DNA from: Methylomonas rhizoryzae
GTDB lineage: Bacteria > Pseudomonadota > Gammaproteobacteria > Methylococcales > Methylomonadaceae
NCBI RefSeq assembly: GCF_008632455.1
Contig: NZ_CP043929.1
Location: forward strand, 930,001 to 994,000
DNA length: 64,000 nucleotides
Reading direction: 5' to 3'
A program made the translations under genes and the position numbers. Under the pieces are notes generated by a model. The model searched no databases. It was given only the letters and a program-made list of their open reading frames with translations, and was not told the DNA's origin. Shown in pieces: positions 1-9,122 of the stretch; within the stretch, counting starts at the first letter, position 1; every line of letters starts with the position of its first letter.

Positions 1-2474
1 ACGCCCAGGCCATGCAGTATATTTTGAAATATACCGGCAAATATAACACCGTCGAAGAGTATGAAAACATCGTTTTGAGCGGTAAAAGCGACGGCGAAAT
101 TTTACGCTTGAGAGATGTGGCCGAAGTCGCTTTCGATTCGCAGGATTACGACGTGTTGTCCAAGGAAAACGGCAAACCTTCCGCGGCCATCATGCTGAAA
201 CAGCGGCCGGGCAGCAATGCCAAGGAAGTGATAGCCAACATCAAGGCCACTATGGAACGGATCAAGGCCGAGTCGTTTCCGCCCGGCATGGATTACAGTC
301 TGAGCTACGACGTCTCCAAATTTCTGGACGCTTCCATCCACGAAGTGGTTAAGACCTTGCTGGAAGCCTTTGTGCTGGTGGCCTTGGTGGTGTTCGTTTT
401 TCTGCAGGACGTCCGCTCCACCCTGATTCCGGTGGTCACCGTGCCGGTTTCGTTGATAGGCACGTTTTTCTTCCTGCAACTGATGGGCTTTTCGTTGAAT
501 CTGATTACCTTGTTTGCCTTGGTGCTGGCGATCGGTATCGTCATCGACGACTCCATCGTGGTGATCGAAGCAGTGCACGCCAAGCTGGAGCAAGGCAATA
601 TAGGCCCGAAACGGGCCACCGAACAAGCCATGCGGGAAATCGGCGGTGCGATTGTCGCGATTACCCTGGTGATGTCGGCGGTGTTTTTGCCGGTGTCGTT
701 CATGGAAGGCTCCGCCGGCATTTTTTTCCGGCAATTTTCCTTGACCATGGCGTTTGCCATCGTGCTGTCCGGCATCACCGCCCTGACCTTGACGCCCGCG
801 CTGTGCGCGTTTTTCCTGAAAGCCGTGCACCATCATCCGCAGCACAAAACCGGCTTGCAAAAATTCTTCGCCGGCTTCAACCGCCGGTATAACGGTTTGG
901 CGGAAGGTTACAAAAGACTGATCGGCAGGATAGCCAACCGTAGATCGATTACCTTCGGTATCTTGCTGGGGTTCTCGTTCGGGGCGGGTTTAATCGGCAA
1001 GCAGGTACCTTCCGGTTTTATTCCGCAGGAGGACCAAGGCACGATTTACGCCAATATCACTACGCCGTCCGGCGCCACGCTGGAACGCACCGAACACGTG
1101 GTGGATGACGTGCAGCGTATTGCGTCGGAGATGGATGCGGTGGATTCGGTATCCAGTCTGGCAGGCTTCAGCGTGTTGTCGGACGGTACCGGGGCGGTCT
1201 ACGGCATGAATCTGATCAGCTTGAAGGACTGGCAGGACAGACGTCTGTCCGATAAGCAGGTCATCAAACTGCTGGAGGAAAAAACCCGCCACATTAAAGA
1301 CGGCGGCATCGAGTTTTTTACCCCGCCGCCGGTGCCAGGCTTCGGAAATTCCAGCGGTTTCGAAATGCGTTTGTTGGATAAAACCGGCGGCAGCCTGGAA
1401 AATTTGCAGAAAGTCGCCGATGAGTTCGTAGACGAACTTAACCGGCGGCCGGAAATCAGCAACGCGTTCACCACTTTTAACACCCGCTTCCCGCAGTTTC
1501 TGCTGCACGTCGATATCGACAAGGCGGCGCAAAAGGGCGTGACCACCGAGAGCGCCATGAGTACCTTGCAAGCCCTGATAGGCAGCGAATATGCCACCAA
1601 TTTCATTCGCTTCGGCCAGATGTACCGGGTAATGGTACAAGCCTTGCCGGAATACCGCGCCAAACCGGACGATTTGCTGAAGCTGTACATAAAAAACAAA
1701 GACGGTCATATGGTGCCGTTTTCTGCATTTTTACGGGTGGAAAAAGTTTACGGTCCCGAACAGGTTACCCGTTACAACATGTATACCTCGGCCATGGTCA
1801 ATGGTCAGCCCGCCGAGGGCTACAGCAGCGGCCAAGCCATCGAAGCCATCAAGCAGGTGGCGGCGCAAAAATTGCCCAAAGGGTTTGGTTACGATTGGGC
1901 CGGTTCGTCGCGCGACGAGGCCAATGCCGGCCATCAGGCCGTTTTTATTTTTCTGATCTGTCTGCTGTTCGTCTATCTGCTGCTGGCCGCCCAGTACGAG
2001 AGCTTTCTGTTGCCCTTGCCGGTGATCCTGTCCTTGCCTATCGGCATCTTCGGCGCCTTATGTTTTTTGCTGATGATGGGGCTGGAAAACAATATCTACG
2101 CCCAAATCGCCATGATCATGCTGATCGGCATCCTGGGTAAAAACGCGATTTTGATCATCGAGTTTGCCGCCTTGAAACACAAACAAGGCCAATCGGCGTT
2201 CGAGGCCGCCATAGCGGGTGCCGTGTTGCGTTTGCGCCCCATCCTGATGACCTCGTTCGCCTTCGTCGCCGGCCTGATTCCGTTGATGTTCGCGTCGGGG
2301 GCCGGCGAAATCGGCAACAACACCTTGGGCTCGGCGGCGGCCGGCGGCATGATCTTCGGCACCGTGTTCGGTGTCATTGTTATTCCGGGCTTGTATGTGG
2401 TGTTTGCCGGTGCCGCCGACAAACATCGGCGCAGCGATCAAAAAGAAAAAGCCCCTTTTACCGAGACTTGGTAG
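1..2474 (+). CDS. RND multidrug efflux pump inner-membrane subunit (HAE1/AcrB-like), 5' end outside window
   Basis: The reading frame is already open at the first base, so the N-terminal ~200 residues of an AcrB-type pump (usually about 1040 aa) lie upstream of the window. Visible parts are a periplasmic porter domain, the TM4 motif with the proton-relay aspartate pair (DDSIVVIEAVHAK), the large second periplasmic loop beginning near GFIPQEDQG, and the last TM block with the conserved lysine in LIGILGKNAILIIEF. This family exports drugs, dyes or solvents across the inner membrane using proton influx, together with a periplasmic adaptor and an outer-membrane channel. Neither partner is visible downstream; an adaptor gene may precede it. 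The short tail after the last helix is charged and ordinary. Substrate cannot be inferred. Confidence 0.93.
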   Translation, partial: AQAMQYILKYTGKYNTVEEYENIVLSGKSDGEILRLRDVAEVAFDSQDYDVLSKENGKPSAAIMLKQRPGSNAKEVIANIKATMERIKAESFPPGMDYSLSYDVSKFLDASIHEVVKTLLEAFVLVALVVFVFLQDVRSTLIPVVTVPVSLIGTFFFLQLMGFSLNLITLFALVLAIGIVIDDSIVVIEAVHAKLEQGNIGPKRATEQAMREIGGAIVAITLVMSAVFLPVSFMEGSAGIFFRQFSLTMAFAIVLSGITALTLTPALCAFFLKAVHHHPQHKTGLQKFFAGFNRRYNGLAEGYKRLIGRIANRRSITFGILLGFSFGAGLIGKQVPSGFIPQEDQGTIYANITTPSGATLERTEHVVDDVQRIASEMDAVDSVSSLAGFSVLSDGTGAVYGMNLISLKDWQDRRLSDKQVIKLLEEKTRHIKDGGIEFFTPPPVPGFGNSSGFEMRLLDKTGGSLENLQKVADEFVDELNRRPEISNAFTTFNTRFPQFLLHVDIDKAAQKGVTTESAMSTLQALIGSEYATNFIRFGQMYRVMVQALPEYRAKPDDLLKLYIKNKDGHMVPFSAFLRVEKVYGPEQVTRYNMYTSAMVNGQPAEGYSSGQAIEAIKQVAAQKLPKGFGYDWAGSSRDEANAGHQAVFIFLICLLFVYLLLAAQYESFLLPLPVILSLPIGIFGALCFLLMMGLENNIYAQIAMIMLIGILGKNAILIIEFAALKHKQGQSAFEAAIAGAVLRLRPILMTSFAFVAGLIPLMFASGAGEIGNNTLGSAAAGGMIFGTVFGVIVIPGLYVVFAGAADKHRRSDQKEKAPFTETW

Positions 2475-2478
2475 CTGT

Positions 2479-2503
2479 CCGGCGGGGGCTCCAATTCCGC
2501 CGG
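2479..2503. terminator. Possible hairpin between convergent genes
   Basis: A 7-bp GC-only inverted repeat (CCGGCGG/CCGCCGG, 11-nt loop) starts 4 bases after the RND stop codon and sits between it and the convergent VOC gene. There is no clear T-run on either side, so it is only a candidate bidirectional terminator. Confidence 0.35.
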
Positions 2504-2548
2504 CAAACTTGGGCAGACTTGAAATAGGGGGCTAGCCCGGGGGGCAGG

Positions 2549-3466
2549 TCAACCACAGGCAGGACTCTTTGCCGCCACATATTGGATCACGCAAATGACG
2601 GCGTTTTGCGGGTCTTGCAATACGGCAAAGCGGCCGACTTCCGGTATGTCCTGCGGCGGCAGGCACACGGCACCGCCGAGTTGTTGCGCCAGCGCGGCGG
2701 TTGCGTCGACGTCGTCCACGGTCACGTAGGTGCCCCAATGCGGCGGCATGCCGGTTTTGTCGGCCGGTATCGCCATCAGGCCGCCGATGTGGTGGCCGTC
2801 GCAATTAATCAAGGTGTAATCGACTCCCGGTAAGGCGGTGGGGGCAGGTTCCATTTGCCAGCCGAACAAACTGCTATAAAAGGTTTTTGCCGCTTCCGCG
2901 TCGCTGGTTAACAGCTCGCACCAACTGAACATGCCGTGTTGCAGGGCGTTATAGTGGCCTTCACAGCCGGGCGCGGCGTCGGCCGGCTCAGGGGTGCTGC
3001 CGCTGCCGGCGAACAAAGCATCCATGCGGCTTTGCAAATCAGCCGGGTCCACGTCTTCCAGGTGGCTGGCGATCATCCAGTGGTGGCCGAACGGATCGGT
3101 CAATGCGCCCATGCGGTCGCCCCAAAACTGGTCGGCCGGCGGCATGGTTTCCACTGCGCCGGCGGCGATGGCGCGGGCGAAAAAGGCGTCGACATCGGCG
3201 ACATACAAATGCAGTTTGACACAGCTGCCGCCTAGCGTATGCGGTGCGGTGGACGTCGCCGCCGGGTATTCGTCGGCAATCATGAAATGGGATGCGCCGA
3301 TGGTGAATTCGGCATGGCCGACGGCGCCGTTCGGCATGTGCAAGCGCATGGTCTCGGTGGCGCCGAAGGCTGCGCGGTAAAACGCCAATGCCGCCGCGGC
3401 GTTTTTTACGGTTAAGTACGGGGTTACACTCCGGTGGCTATCCGGAATCGGGTTGATGGTGCTCAT
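2549..3466 (-). CDS. Tandem VOC (glyoxalase/bleomycin-resistance fold) protein
   Basis: 305 aa with two fused VOC units. Residues about 12-140 resemble PhnB-like proteins (VTPYLTVKNAAAALAFY, then the typical WGDRMGALTDPFGHHW). Residues about 165-300 form a second unit (FSWCELLTSDAEAAKTFY, GTYVTVDDVDATAALA, FAVLQDPQNAV), which resembles a separate glyoxalase-like family. A linker rich in Pro and Ala joins them. VOC proteins are metal-dependent lyases, isomerases, dioxygenases or binding proteins; the reaction of this fusion cannot be told from sequence. It ends convergently to the RND gene. An ATG start is preceded by GGAGAGTAATTCC, a good ribosome-binding site. It stands alone with no obvious operon partner. 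Confidence 0.85.
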   Translation of the reverse strand: MSTINPIPDSHRSVTPYLTVKNAAAALAFYRAAFGATETMRLHMPNGAVGHAEFTIGASHFMIADEYPAATSTAPHTLGGSCVKLHLYVADVDAFFARAIAAGAVETMPPADQFWGDRMGALTDPFGHHWMIASHLEDVDPADLQSRMDALFAGSGSTPEPADAAPGCEGHYNALQHGMFSWCELLTSDAEAAKTFYSSLFGWQMEPAPTALPGVDYTLINCDGHHIGGLMAIPADKTGMPPHWGTYVTVDDVDATAALAQQLGGAVCLPPQDIPEVGRFAVLQDPQNAVICVIQYVAAKSPACG

Positions 3467-3750
3467 GGAATTACTCTCCGGTGGTTATTGTTTGTCACGG
3501 GCTGAATTTGCCTTTGCTTGGAAAAGGATGATGTAGCGGGAATGGAAGCATGTCCGCATTTGCGCGGCAAAAGACATTATCCCCTTATCGGCAGCGGGCG
3601 CCGACGGGTTAGTCTAACATCTAAATTGTCCTGCGTTAACCATGGCCGGCCGCCGGTTGCGGGATGTTGCCGGACACGGGGTCTGCTCACGCAGCTTTAA
3701 CCTAACGATCATGAAGGTCTGGAATCGCCCCGGCAAATGAAAGGTAGTTG

Positions 3751-3829
3751 GTAGGAGCGACGCATAGTCGCGATGATGGCCTTGCGGATCGCGGCTATCT
3801 GTCGTTCTTACCATGACTTTCATAGTAAA
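3751..3829 (+). repeat. REP-like hairpin with GTAG foot, copy 1
   Basis: It starts with the tetranucleotide GTAG and continues into an imperfect palindrome (GGAGCGACGCATAGTCGCGAT pairing, with a few mismatches, with ATCGCGGCTATCTGTCGTTC) around a ~13-nt loop, then a 20-bp tail ending in CATAGTAAA. The same unit, tail included, recurs in reverse orientation at 39923-40000 with about 85-90% identity by eye. GTAG followed by a palindrome is the hallmark of REP elements mobilised by Y1/TnpA-REP transposases, and a remnant of such a gene lies at 10065-10415. Cognacy is an inference. Confidence 0.75.
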
Positions 3830-3852
3830 GAGCAGTTGAGTCTTGAAAAATC

Positions 3853-3885
3853 CCGTTCGCCCGGAGTTTATCGAAGGGTGAGCGG
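3853..3885 (+). repeat. Short palindromic repeat (CCGTTCGCCC...GGGTGAGCGG type)
   Basis: Matches a dispersed palindrome common in many proteobacterial genomes (CCGTTCGCCC, central TATCGAAG, GGGTGAGCGG). Here it is embedded in a longer hairpin: flanking GAAAAAT and ATTTTTC also pair, giving an ~18-bp stem over 3845-3893. The poly-A/poly-T flanks could allow it to act as a terminator in either direction, but no gene clearly ends here. Confidence 0.55.
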
Positions 3886-3923
3886 AATTTTTCAAATATC
3901 CGGAGGGTGGGTGTGTTGTAGAT

Positions 3924-3956
3924 CGTCCGAACTTCGACGTTGCTCAGCACGAACGG
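3924..3956 (-). repeat. Second, diverged copy of the CCGTTCG-type palindrome
   Basis: On the minus strand it reads CCGTTCGTGCTGAGCAACGT followed by CGAAGTTCGGACG, a degenerate relative of the repeat about 70 bp upstream but in opposite orientation. The 520-bp space between the VOC gene and the protease holds these three palindromes and no credible gene. Confidence 0.45.
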
Positions 3957-3988
3957 CCTACAATACACGGCAACTGCTGTTTTTAGGT

Positions 3989-4618
3989 TTAACGGTCGCT
4001 ATAGACGGTTTTGCAAACGTTGCGGGCGTCGCAGACTACGTTTTTGCGGATATTGAGATTTTTGCGCGGTTCGGGTTCGGCTGCAGCCGGTTGCACCGGA
4101 GTTTCCATCGCCTCGCCCGCGCTAAGGGTCATGGTTTCGCCGTCGTGCGTGATGCGAAAGTGCCTAAGAGCGTTCATGCCGATCAGCGCTTCGTTCAAAT
4201 TGTCGTTGATGTGGGCGTCCAGGTTGCGGATTTCCAGGCTGCCGATTTTCAGGCTGTCGATGTGAGTCTCGCGTTCTAATATCCTGCCGCCGGCCGTGTT
4301 GGCCGGAATGTATTGGCCGTATTGCAGATGCGCTGCGCTGGCCAGCTTGGCTGGTATGACGGTCTTGGTCGCGCCGGTGTCGATCAAAAACGGTATCGGA
4401 GTGCCGTTGACCAGTGCGGTGCCGCGAAAATGGCCGTAACGGTCGATTTTGAGCGTGGTTTCGCCCACAGAAACCAGCGCCTGTTCGGTTTCGCCGCGGG
4501 CGGCGTTAGCGGCTACCCGGTTCAAGTATCCATCGGCGGCCAACCACAGCAAGGCCAAGGTTGCGGCGGGATACAACAAATACGGCCAGGAGCCGGCGCG
4601 TTCGGTTGGTTTGCTCAT
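3989..4618 (-). CDS. Membrane-anchored retropepsin-like aspartic protease
   Basis: 209 aa. One N-terminal membrane segment (about residues 12-29) is followed by a periplasmic domain with the clan AA signature FLIDTGATKTVIP at about residue 80 and the flap/strand features of TIGR02281-type proteins (NTAGG, and a second half ending GMNALRHFRI). Only one DTG motif exists per chain, so activity would need a homodimer as in retroviral proteases. The role of this bacterial family is poorly known. The C-terminal 50 residues are charged, low in complexity and contain two Cys. It lies 21 bp downstream of the EamA permease on the same strand and may be cotranscribed with it. Confidence 0.82.
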   Translation of the reverse strand: MSKPTERAGSWPYLLYPAATLALLWLAADGYLNRVAANAARGETEQALVSVGETTLKIDRYGHFRGTALVNGTPIPFLIDTGATKTVIPAKLASAAHLQYGQYIPANTAGGRILERETHIDSLKIGSLEIRNLDAHINDNLNEALIGMNALRHFRITHDGETMTLSAGEAMETPVQPAAAEPEPRKNLNIRKNVVCDARNVCKTVYSDR

Positions 4619-4639
4619 GGTTTCCTCCCGGTAGGACGG

Positions 4640-5518
4640 TTAACCTACCCGCGGTCTACGGTTGGCTAAGCTATGCAAGGCCAAGGCCAGCAAAATTAAG
4701 CCGGTGCCCACGATAATTTTCCAGGTCATGGGTTCGTGGTTCACGCTATAGCCCAGCAGCAAGGACAAAGGCGGGGTGATTAAGGTAATCAGCGCCACCG
4801 AAGTCGCACTCAGATGGATCAGCAGGAAATAGTACAACACCAAGCCCAACGGGGTCGCCAGCAGGCCCAGATACAGGATAGACCATAGGGTTTGCGGCGT
4901 CATGCTCGGCGGCCACGCGCCGCCGTCCGCCGCGTACCAGGTCGCCAGATACAGCGGCAGCGACAACAGCAAGCCGCCCGAGACTTGAGTCATGGCCGGC
5001 AAGCCGGCGTCTATCCGTTTCACCCATACCGAGCCGGCCGATTGCAACAGCACTGACAGCAGCATGCCCACCAATGCCGGGATGGCGCCGCCGGGCAGTG
5101 CCAATGCCGATTGAAACATCAATACCAAGCCGGCTACTCCCAGCAAATAAGCCGATAGCTTGCCCCAGCCCAAACTGGCTTCGTTCAGCGCAAAAGCCGC
5201 CATAGGCGCTGTCATCAACGGGCTTAAGCCGAAAATCACCGATACCCAGCCGGACGGCAAATATTGAGTACACCAATAGGTCAGCAGCAAACTGGCGTAA
5301 AGCTGCAAGGCGACGGCGGCGTAAGTCTGCCAGGCTTTGCCGTGCAGCGGCAGATGTTGGCGGGCGAGCGGCATGGCCAGTAACAGGCATAACGCGCCTA
5401 TGCTCATGCGCGCGGTGGCGGCGAATACGAAACCGACCTCGCCGCCGCTCCATTTGATAGCCAGCGGCGTGGTGGCCCAAATCGCCACGACGACCACGTA
5501 CGCAAACGCAACGCGCAT
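4640..5518 (-). CDS. EamA/DMT-superfamily permease
   Basis: 292 aa, almost entirely hydrophobic, with about ten predicted membrane helices arranged as two EamA repeats (first from residue 1, second from about residue 148). Members of the drug/metabolite transporter superfamily export or import amino acids, nucleosides or other small metabolites. The substrate cannot be read from sequence. It begins 12 bp downstream of the acetyl-CoA synthetase stop codon on the same strand, so both are probably on one transcript. The start is ATG at 5518 (MRVAFAYVVVVAIW). Confidence 0.86.
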   Translation of the reverse strand: MRVAFAYVVVVAIWATTPLAIKWSGGEVGFVFAATARMSIGALCLLLAMPLARQHLPLHGKAWQTYAAVALQLYASLLLTYWCTQYLPSGWVSVIFGLSPLMTAPMAAFALNEASLGWGKLSAYLLGVAGLVLMFQSALALPGGAIPALVGMLLSVLLQSAGSVWVKRIDAGLPAMTQVSGGLLLSLPLYLATWYAADGGAWPPSMTPQTLWSILYLGLLATPLGLVLYYFLLIHLSATSVALITLITPPLSLLLGYSVNHEPMTWKIIVGTGLILLALALHSLANRRPRVG

Positions 5519-5530
5519 CTTGGACCGGCG

Positions 5531-7468
5531 TCAACGATGCGCGCGCTGCGCCAGCAAATCGTCGACGACGCCGGGATCGGCCAGGGTCGATGTATCGCCC
5601 AGTTCGTGCACGTCGCCGGCGGCAATCTTGCGCAGGATGCGCCGCATGATTTTGCCGGAACGGGTTTTAGGTAAACCCGGCGCCCATTGAATGACGTCCG
5701 GCAAGGCGATGGCGCTGATTTCTTCCTTGACCAAATCGACCAATTGCTTTTTCAACTCGTCGCTGGGTTGCACGCCGAGATTCAAAGTGACGAAGGCGTA
5801 GATGCCTTGGCCTTTGATGGCGTGCGGATAGCCGACCACGGCCGCTTCGGCCACGTCGTGGTGCAAGACCAGCGCGCTTTCGATTTCCGCTGTGCCCAGG
5901 CGGTGGCCGGAGACGTTAATTACATCGTCCACCCGGCCGGTGATCCAGTAATAGCCGTCGGCGTCGCGGCGGGCGCCGTCGCCGGCAAAATATTTGCCCG
6001 GAAAGTGCCGCAAATAGGTGTCCAGAAAGCGTTGATGGTCGCCGTATATCGTGCGCATCTGTCCCGGCCAGCTTTGGGTCAACACCAAAATGCCTTCGGC
6101 CTCGCCTTCCAGTAGACGACCTTCGTTGTCGACGATGGCCGGTTGTACTCCGAAAAACGGCAGGGTCGCGGAGCCGGGCTTCAAGGCAATCGCTCCCGGC
6201 AGCGGGGTAATCATGATGCCGCCGGTTTCGGTTTGCCACCAGGTATCCACGATAGGGCAGCGGGTTTCGCCGACCACGTGGTAATACCATTCCCAGGCTT
6301 CCGGGTTGATCGGTTCGCCCACGCTGCCCAGAATGCGCAAGCTGCTGCGCCCGGTACGTTTGACGAAATCGTCGCCTTGCGCCATCAGCGCGCGAATGGC
6401 GGTCGGCGCGGTATAGAAGATATTTACCTTATGTTTGTCGACCACTTGCCAGAAACGGTCGGCGGCCGGATAGGTCGGTACCCCTTCGAACATCAAGGTG
6501 GTAGCGCCGTTGCACAAAGGGCCGTACAACACGTAGGAATGTCCGGTAATCCAGCCGATGTCGGCGGTACACCAGTAAATGTCGCCGTCGTGGTAATCGA
6601 AAATGTACTTATGGGTCATCGCCGCATACAACAAATAACCGCCGGTGGTATGCAGCACGCCTTTGGGTTTGCCGGTGGAGCCGGAGGTATACAGGATGAA
6701 CAGCGGATCTTCCGCGTCCATGGTTTCCGCCGGGCAGTGCGGCGACGCCTCGGCCATTGCAGCGCGATAGCAGACGTCGCGCTCGGGATGCCACGGAATG
6801 TCGTGGCCGGTGTGCTTGATGACGATGAGGGTCTGCAGGTTGGGGCACTGTGCCGCGGCTTTATCGGCGGTTTGCTTGGAATGGACGATTTTGCCGCCGC
6901 GGTAGCTTTCGTCAGAGCAAATCAGCACCCGGCAGTCGGCATCCAGGATGCGGTCGCGCAAGGCGTCGGCCGAAAATCCGCCGAAAACGATGGAATGCAC
7001 CGCGCCGATGCGGGTACAGGCTAAGATAACTACTGCCGCTTCGCTGATCATCGGCAAGTAAATGCACACCCTATCGCCCTTTTTAACGCCCTGCGCTTTC
7101 AGCACGTTGGCGAATTTGCATACTTCCCGGTGTAATTCCTTATAAGTCAAGGTACTGTCGTCGGCCGGGTCGTCGCCTTCCCAGATAATCGCGACTTGGT
7201 CCCCGCGGGTTTCCAGATGTCTATCCAAGCAATTGACGCTGACGTTCAATTTCCCGCCGACGAACCAATGCACGTCGCCTTGCGCGAAGTCGCAATGCGT
7301 TACCTGTGTCCAGCGTTGTTCCCAATTCAAAAACTGTGCGGCTTGCTCGGCCCAAAAACCTTCCGGGTCGCTGATCGAATGCTGGTACATGCTATGGTAG
7401 GTATCGGCGTCGATATGCGCCCGGCGGGCGATCTCGGGTTTTACGGGATAGACATGATGCTCTGACAT
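5531..7468 (-). CDS. acs: Acetyl-CoA synthetase (AMP-forming)
   Basis: Converts acetate, ATP and CoA to acetyl-CoA via acetyl-AMP in the cytoplasm. The frame is open further upstream, but the start chosen is ATG at 7468 (MSEHHVYPVKPE) because AAAGGA precedes it and the resulting 645 aa equals the family's usual length. Visible motifs are the P-loop-like YTSGSTGKPKG near residue 264, the TWWQTETGG acyl-binding motif near residue 410, and the C-terminal PKTRSGKIMRRILR carrying the lysine normally controlled by reversible acetylation (Pat/CobB). It is followed at 12 bp by an EamA permease. It should allow acetate assimilation or recycling. Confidence 0.96.
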   Translation of the reverse strand: MSEHHVYPVKPEIARRAHIDADTYHSMYQHSISDPEGFWAEQAAQFLNWEQRWTQVTHCDFAQGDVHWFVGGKLNVSVNCLDRHLETRGDQVAIIWEGDDPADDSTLTYKELHREVCKFANVLKAQGVKKGDRVCIYLPMISEAAVVILACTRIGAVHSIVFGGFSADALRDRILDADCRVLICSDESYRGGKIVHSKQTADKAAAQCPNLQTLIVIKHTGHDIPWHPERDVCYRAAMAEASPHCPAETMDAEDPLFILYTSGSTGKPKGVLHTTGGYLLYAAMTHKYIFDYHDGDIYWCTADIGWITGHSYVLYGPLCNGATTLMFEGVPTYPAADRFWQVVDKHKVNIFYTAPTAIRALMAQGDDFVKRTGRSSLRILGSVGEPINPEAWEWYYHVVGETRCPIVDTWWQTETGGIMITPLPGAIALKPGSATLPFFGVQPAIVDNEGRLLEGEAEGILVLTQSWPGQMRTIYGDHQRFLDTYLRHFPGKYFAGDGARRDADGYYWITGRVDDVINVSGHRLGTAEIESALVLHHDVAEAAVVGYPHAIKGQGIYAFVTLNLGVQPSDELKKQLVDLVKEEISAIALPDVIQWAPGLPKTRSGKIMRRILRKIAAGDVHELGDTSTLADPGVVDDLLAQRAHR

Positions 7469-7590
7469 GGTAATTCCTTTGGTCGGGTCCGGTTCTTGTG
7501 CGTGGTAGACGCTGGCATTCGGGAAAATGTAAAGCCACCAAGCGTATCCTAAGCCAGGCGCCGCGTCCACTGGGATTAAGAGGGCGCACG

Positions 7591-7692
7591 TCAATACAGA
7601 CGGCGACGAAATAGCCAGCCGGCGTTGGCCAAACACAGTAAGCCGATCAAGGCCAGAGGCCAATATTGGTCGCGCAGCTTGGCGACGTTCAA
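7591..7692 (-). pseudogene. C-terminal fragment of an unidentified membrane protein
   Basis: In the 377-bp space between acs and tRNA-Leu, a minus-strand frame reads LNVAKLRDQYWPLALIGLLC, LANAGWLFRRRLY, then stop: a typical final membrane helix with a positive cytoplasmic end. An in-frame stop lies three codons upstream (TGA CAA AGC TTG), and no start or ribosome-binding site is seen. I read it as the tail of a lost gene, perhaps removed when the tRNA-linked island inserted or decayed. The parent family was not recognised. Confidence 0.4.
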
Positions 7693-7788
7693 GCTTTGTC
7701 AAGGAATTGTGAGGAAACACAGGGCGATTCAGCTTACCGAGGGCTTGGGGTATTTTTAATCCGAGGCATTCGGTTCTACAATTATGTT

Positions 7789-7816
7789 TTGACAATATAA
7801 GCGCTTACTATATAAT
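7789..7816 (+). promoter_or_regulatory. Consensus sigma-70 promoter of tRNA-Leu
   Basis: TTGACA at 7789-7794 and TATAAT at 7811-7816 both match consensus exactly, with a 16-bp spacer. A GC-rich discriminator (GCCCG) follows, as usual for stringently controlled stable-RNA promoters. The mature tRNA starts 30 bases after the -10 box. Confidence 0.9.
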
Positions 7817-7845
7817 GCCCGAATTGACACGCCAGTCGTAGTCAA

Positions 7846-7932
7846 GCCGAGGTGGTGAAATTGGTAGACGCGCTAGCTTCAGGTGCTAGTGGGGGTAACC
7901 CCGTGGAGGTTCAAGTCCTCTCCTCGGCACCA
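7846..7932 (+). tRNA. tRNA-Leu (anticodon CAG)
   Basis: 87 nt including an encoded CCA. The acceptor stem GCCGAGG pairs with CCTCGGC. The D-arm is TGGTGAAATTGGTAGACGC, the anticodon loop CTTCAGGT carries CAG, a long class II variable arm (GGGGGTAACCCC) follows, and the T-loop is GTTCAAGTC. It closely resembles E. coli tRNA-Leu(CAG). tRNA-Leu 3' ends are frequent attachment sites for P4-type integrases, and a broken integrase gene lies directly downstream. Confidence 0.97.
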
Positions 7933-7964
7933 TATTACGGTTTCAGGTGGTAGCATCTGACAAC

Positions 7965-8000
7965 AAAACCCGCAAGCTGTAAGGCTTAGCGGGTTTTTTT
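7965..8000 (+). terminator. Rho-independent terminator of tRNA-Leu
   Basis: AAAACCCGC and GCGGGTTTT form a strong stem around AAGCTGTAAGGCTTA (which has its own small AAGC/GCTT stem), followed by a T7 tract. It closes the tRNA transcription unit about 30 bases after the CCA end. Confidence 0.92.
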
Positions 8001-9082
8001 ATGCCTCACGTGGCAACACCTAACACCGAGCAAAAAATCTTGGCGATTGGCGAATATCCGGCTATCGGCCTAGCCGATGCCCGCGCCAAGCGCGAAGAGG
8101 CCAAAAAGCAGCTTGCCAACGGCATCGATCCATCGACCGCCAAAAAAGCCGCCAAAGCGGCCAGCCAAGACGCCGCCGCCAACAGCTTCGAAGTCATTGC
8201 CCGCGAATGGCACGAAACCCACATGGCGAACAAAACCGCAGACCACGCCAAGAAAACCTTGCTCAACCTGGAAAGGGACGTTTTCCCCTGGCTGGGCCGA
8301 ATGCCCATCGTCAACATTGAGGCACCCGACGTGCTGGCCGCAGTCAAACGCATCGAACAACGCGGCGCGAATGAAAGCGCCTCGAAGACCCGGCGAGCCA
8401 ACGGCCAAGTGTTTCGCTACGCCATTACCACCGGCCGCGCCGTTAGAAACCCGGTTCCCGATCTGCAAGGGGCATTCGTACCAACCACTGTCAAACACCA
8501 TGCCGCCATCACCGACCCGGTACAAATCGGCGCATTGCTGCGAGCCTGCGAAGGCTATACCGGTCACTTTACCACCCGTTGCGCGTTGCGCTTGTCCTTC
8601 TTGGTCATGTTGAGGCCTGGCGAAGTGCGTAAGGCCGAATGGTCTGAAATCGACCTGGAGCGGGCCGAATGGCGCATTCCGGCCGCCAAAATGAAGATGC
8701 GCGAGGAACACATCAGCCCGTTATCCCGGCAGGCGCTAGCCATCTTCGAGGAAAGCAAGCCGCTGACCGGTACCGGCCACTTTGTGTTTCCGTCGGTACG
8801 CAGTAACGCCAGGCCCATGTCGGAAACACCAGCACCGGCGCTGAAATGACCGCCCACGGCTTCCGGGGCATGGCTTCTACCCGGCTCAACGAAGCCCACC
8901 TATTCAACCCGGATGCCATCGAGCGTCAGCTTGCCCACGGCGAGCAAAACAGTGTCCGCGCCGCCTACAACCGAGCGCAATACCTGCCGGAACGGGTGAA
9001 GATGTTGCAGTGGTGGGCGGATTATTTGGACAGCTTGAAGGAAGGCGCGGCGGTGGTGCCGTTTCAACGCAAGAGCGCCTAA
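8001..9082 (+). pseudogene. Degraded P4-type tyrosine integrase
   Basis: Two consecutive frames together encode a DUF4102/P4-family integrase. The first (8001-8849) starts at MPHVATPNTEQ and lacks about 60 N-terminal residues of the usual domain; it contains LAIGEYPAIGLADAR, the core-binding domain and the catalytic Arg region (LRPGEVRKAEW), then stops. The second (8846-9082) carries HGFRGMAST (HxxR), LAHGE and the nucleophile region AAYNRAQY. Between the two, about 30 bp of coding sequence normally present is missing, which shifts the frame. All catalytic residues survive but in separate frames, so the protein should be inactive. The 5' truncation begins immediately after the tRNA terminator. 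Confidence 0.85.
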
Positions 9083-9122
9083 GCGCTATACTCCAAACGC
9101 CATGGGCGGTTGTTTCCAATGG

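Noticed and set aside
102..860. Long minus-strand open frames inside the RND gene
   Set aside because: Antisense shadows of a strongly coding gene, with low-complexity His/Gln/Arg composition and no ribosome-binding site.
7469..7795. N-terminal extension of acetyl-CoA synthetase (754 aa frame)
   Set aside because: The extension has no family resemblance; a ribosome site and normal length support the ATG at 7468.
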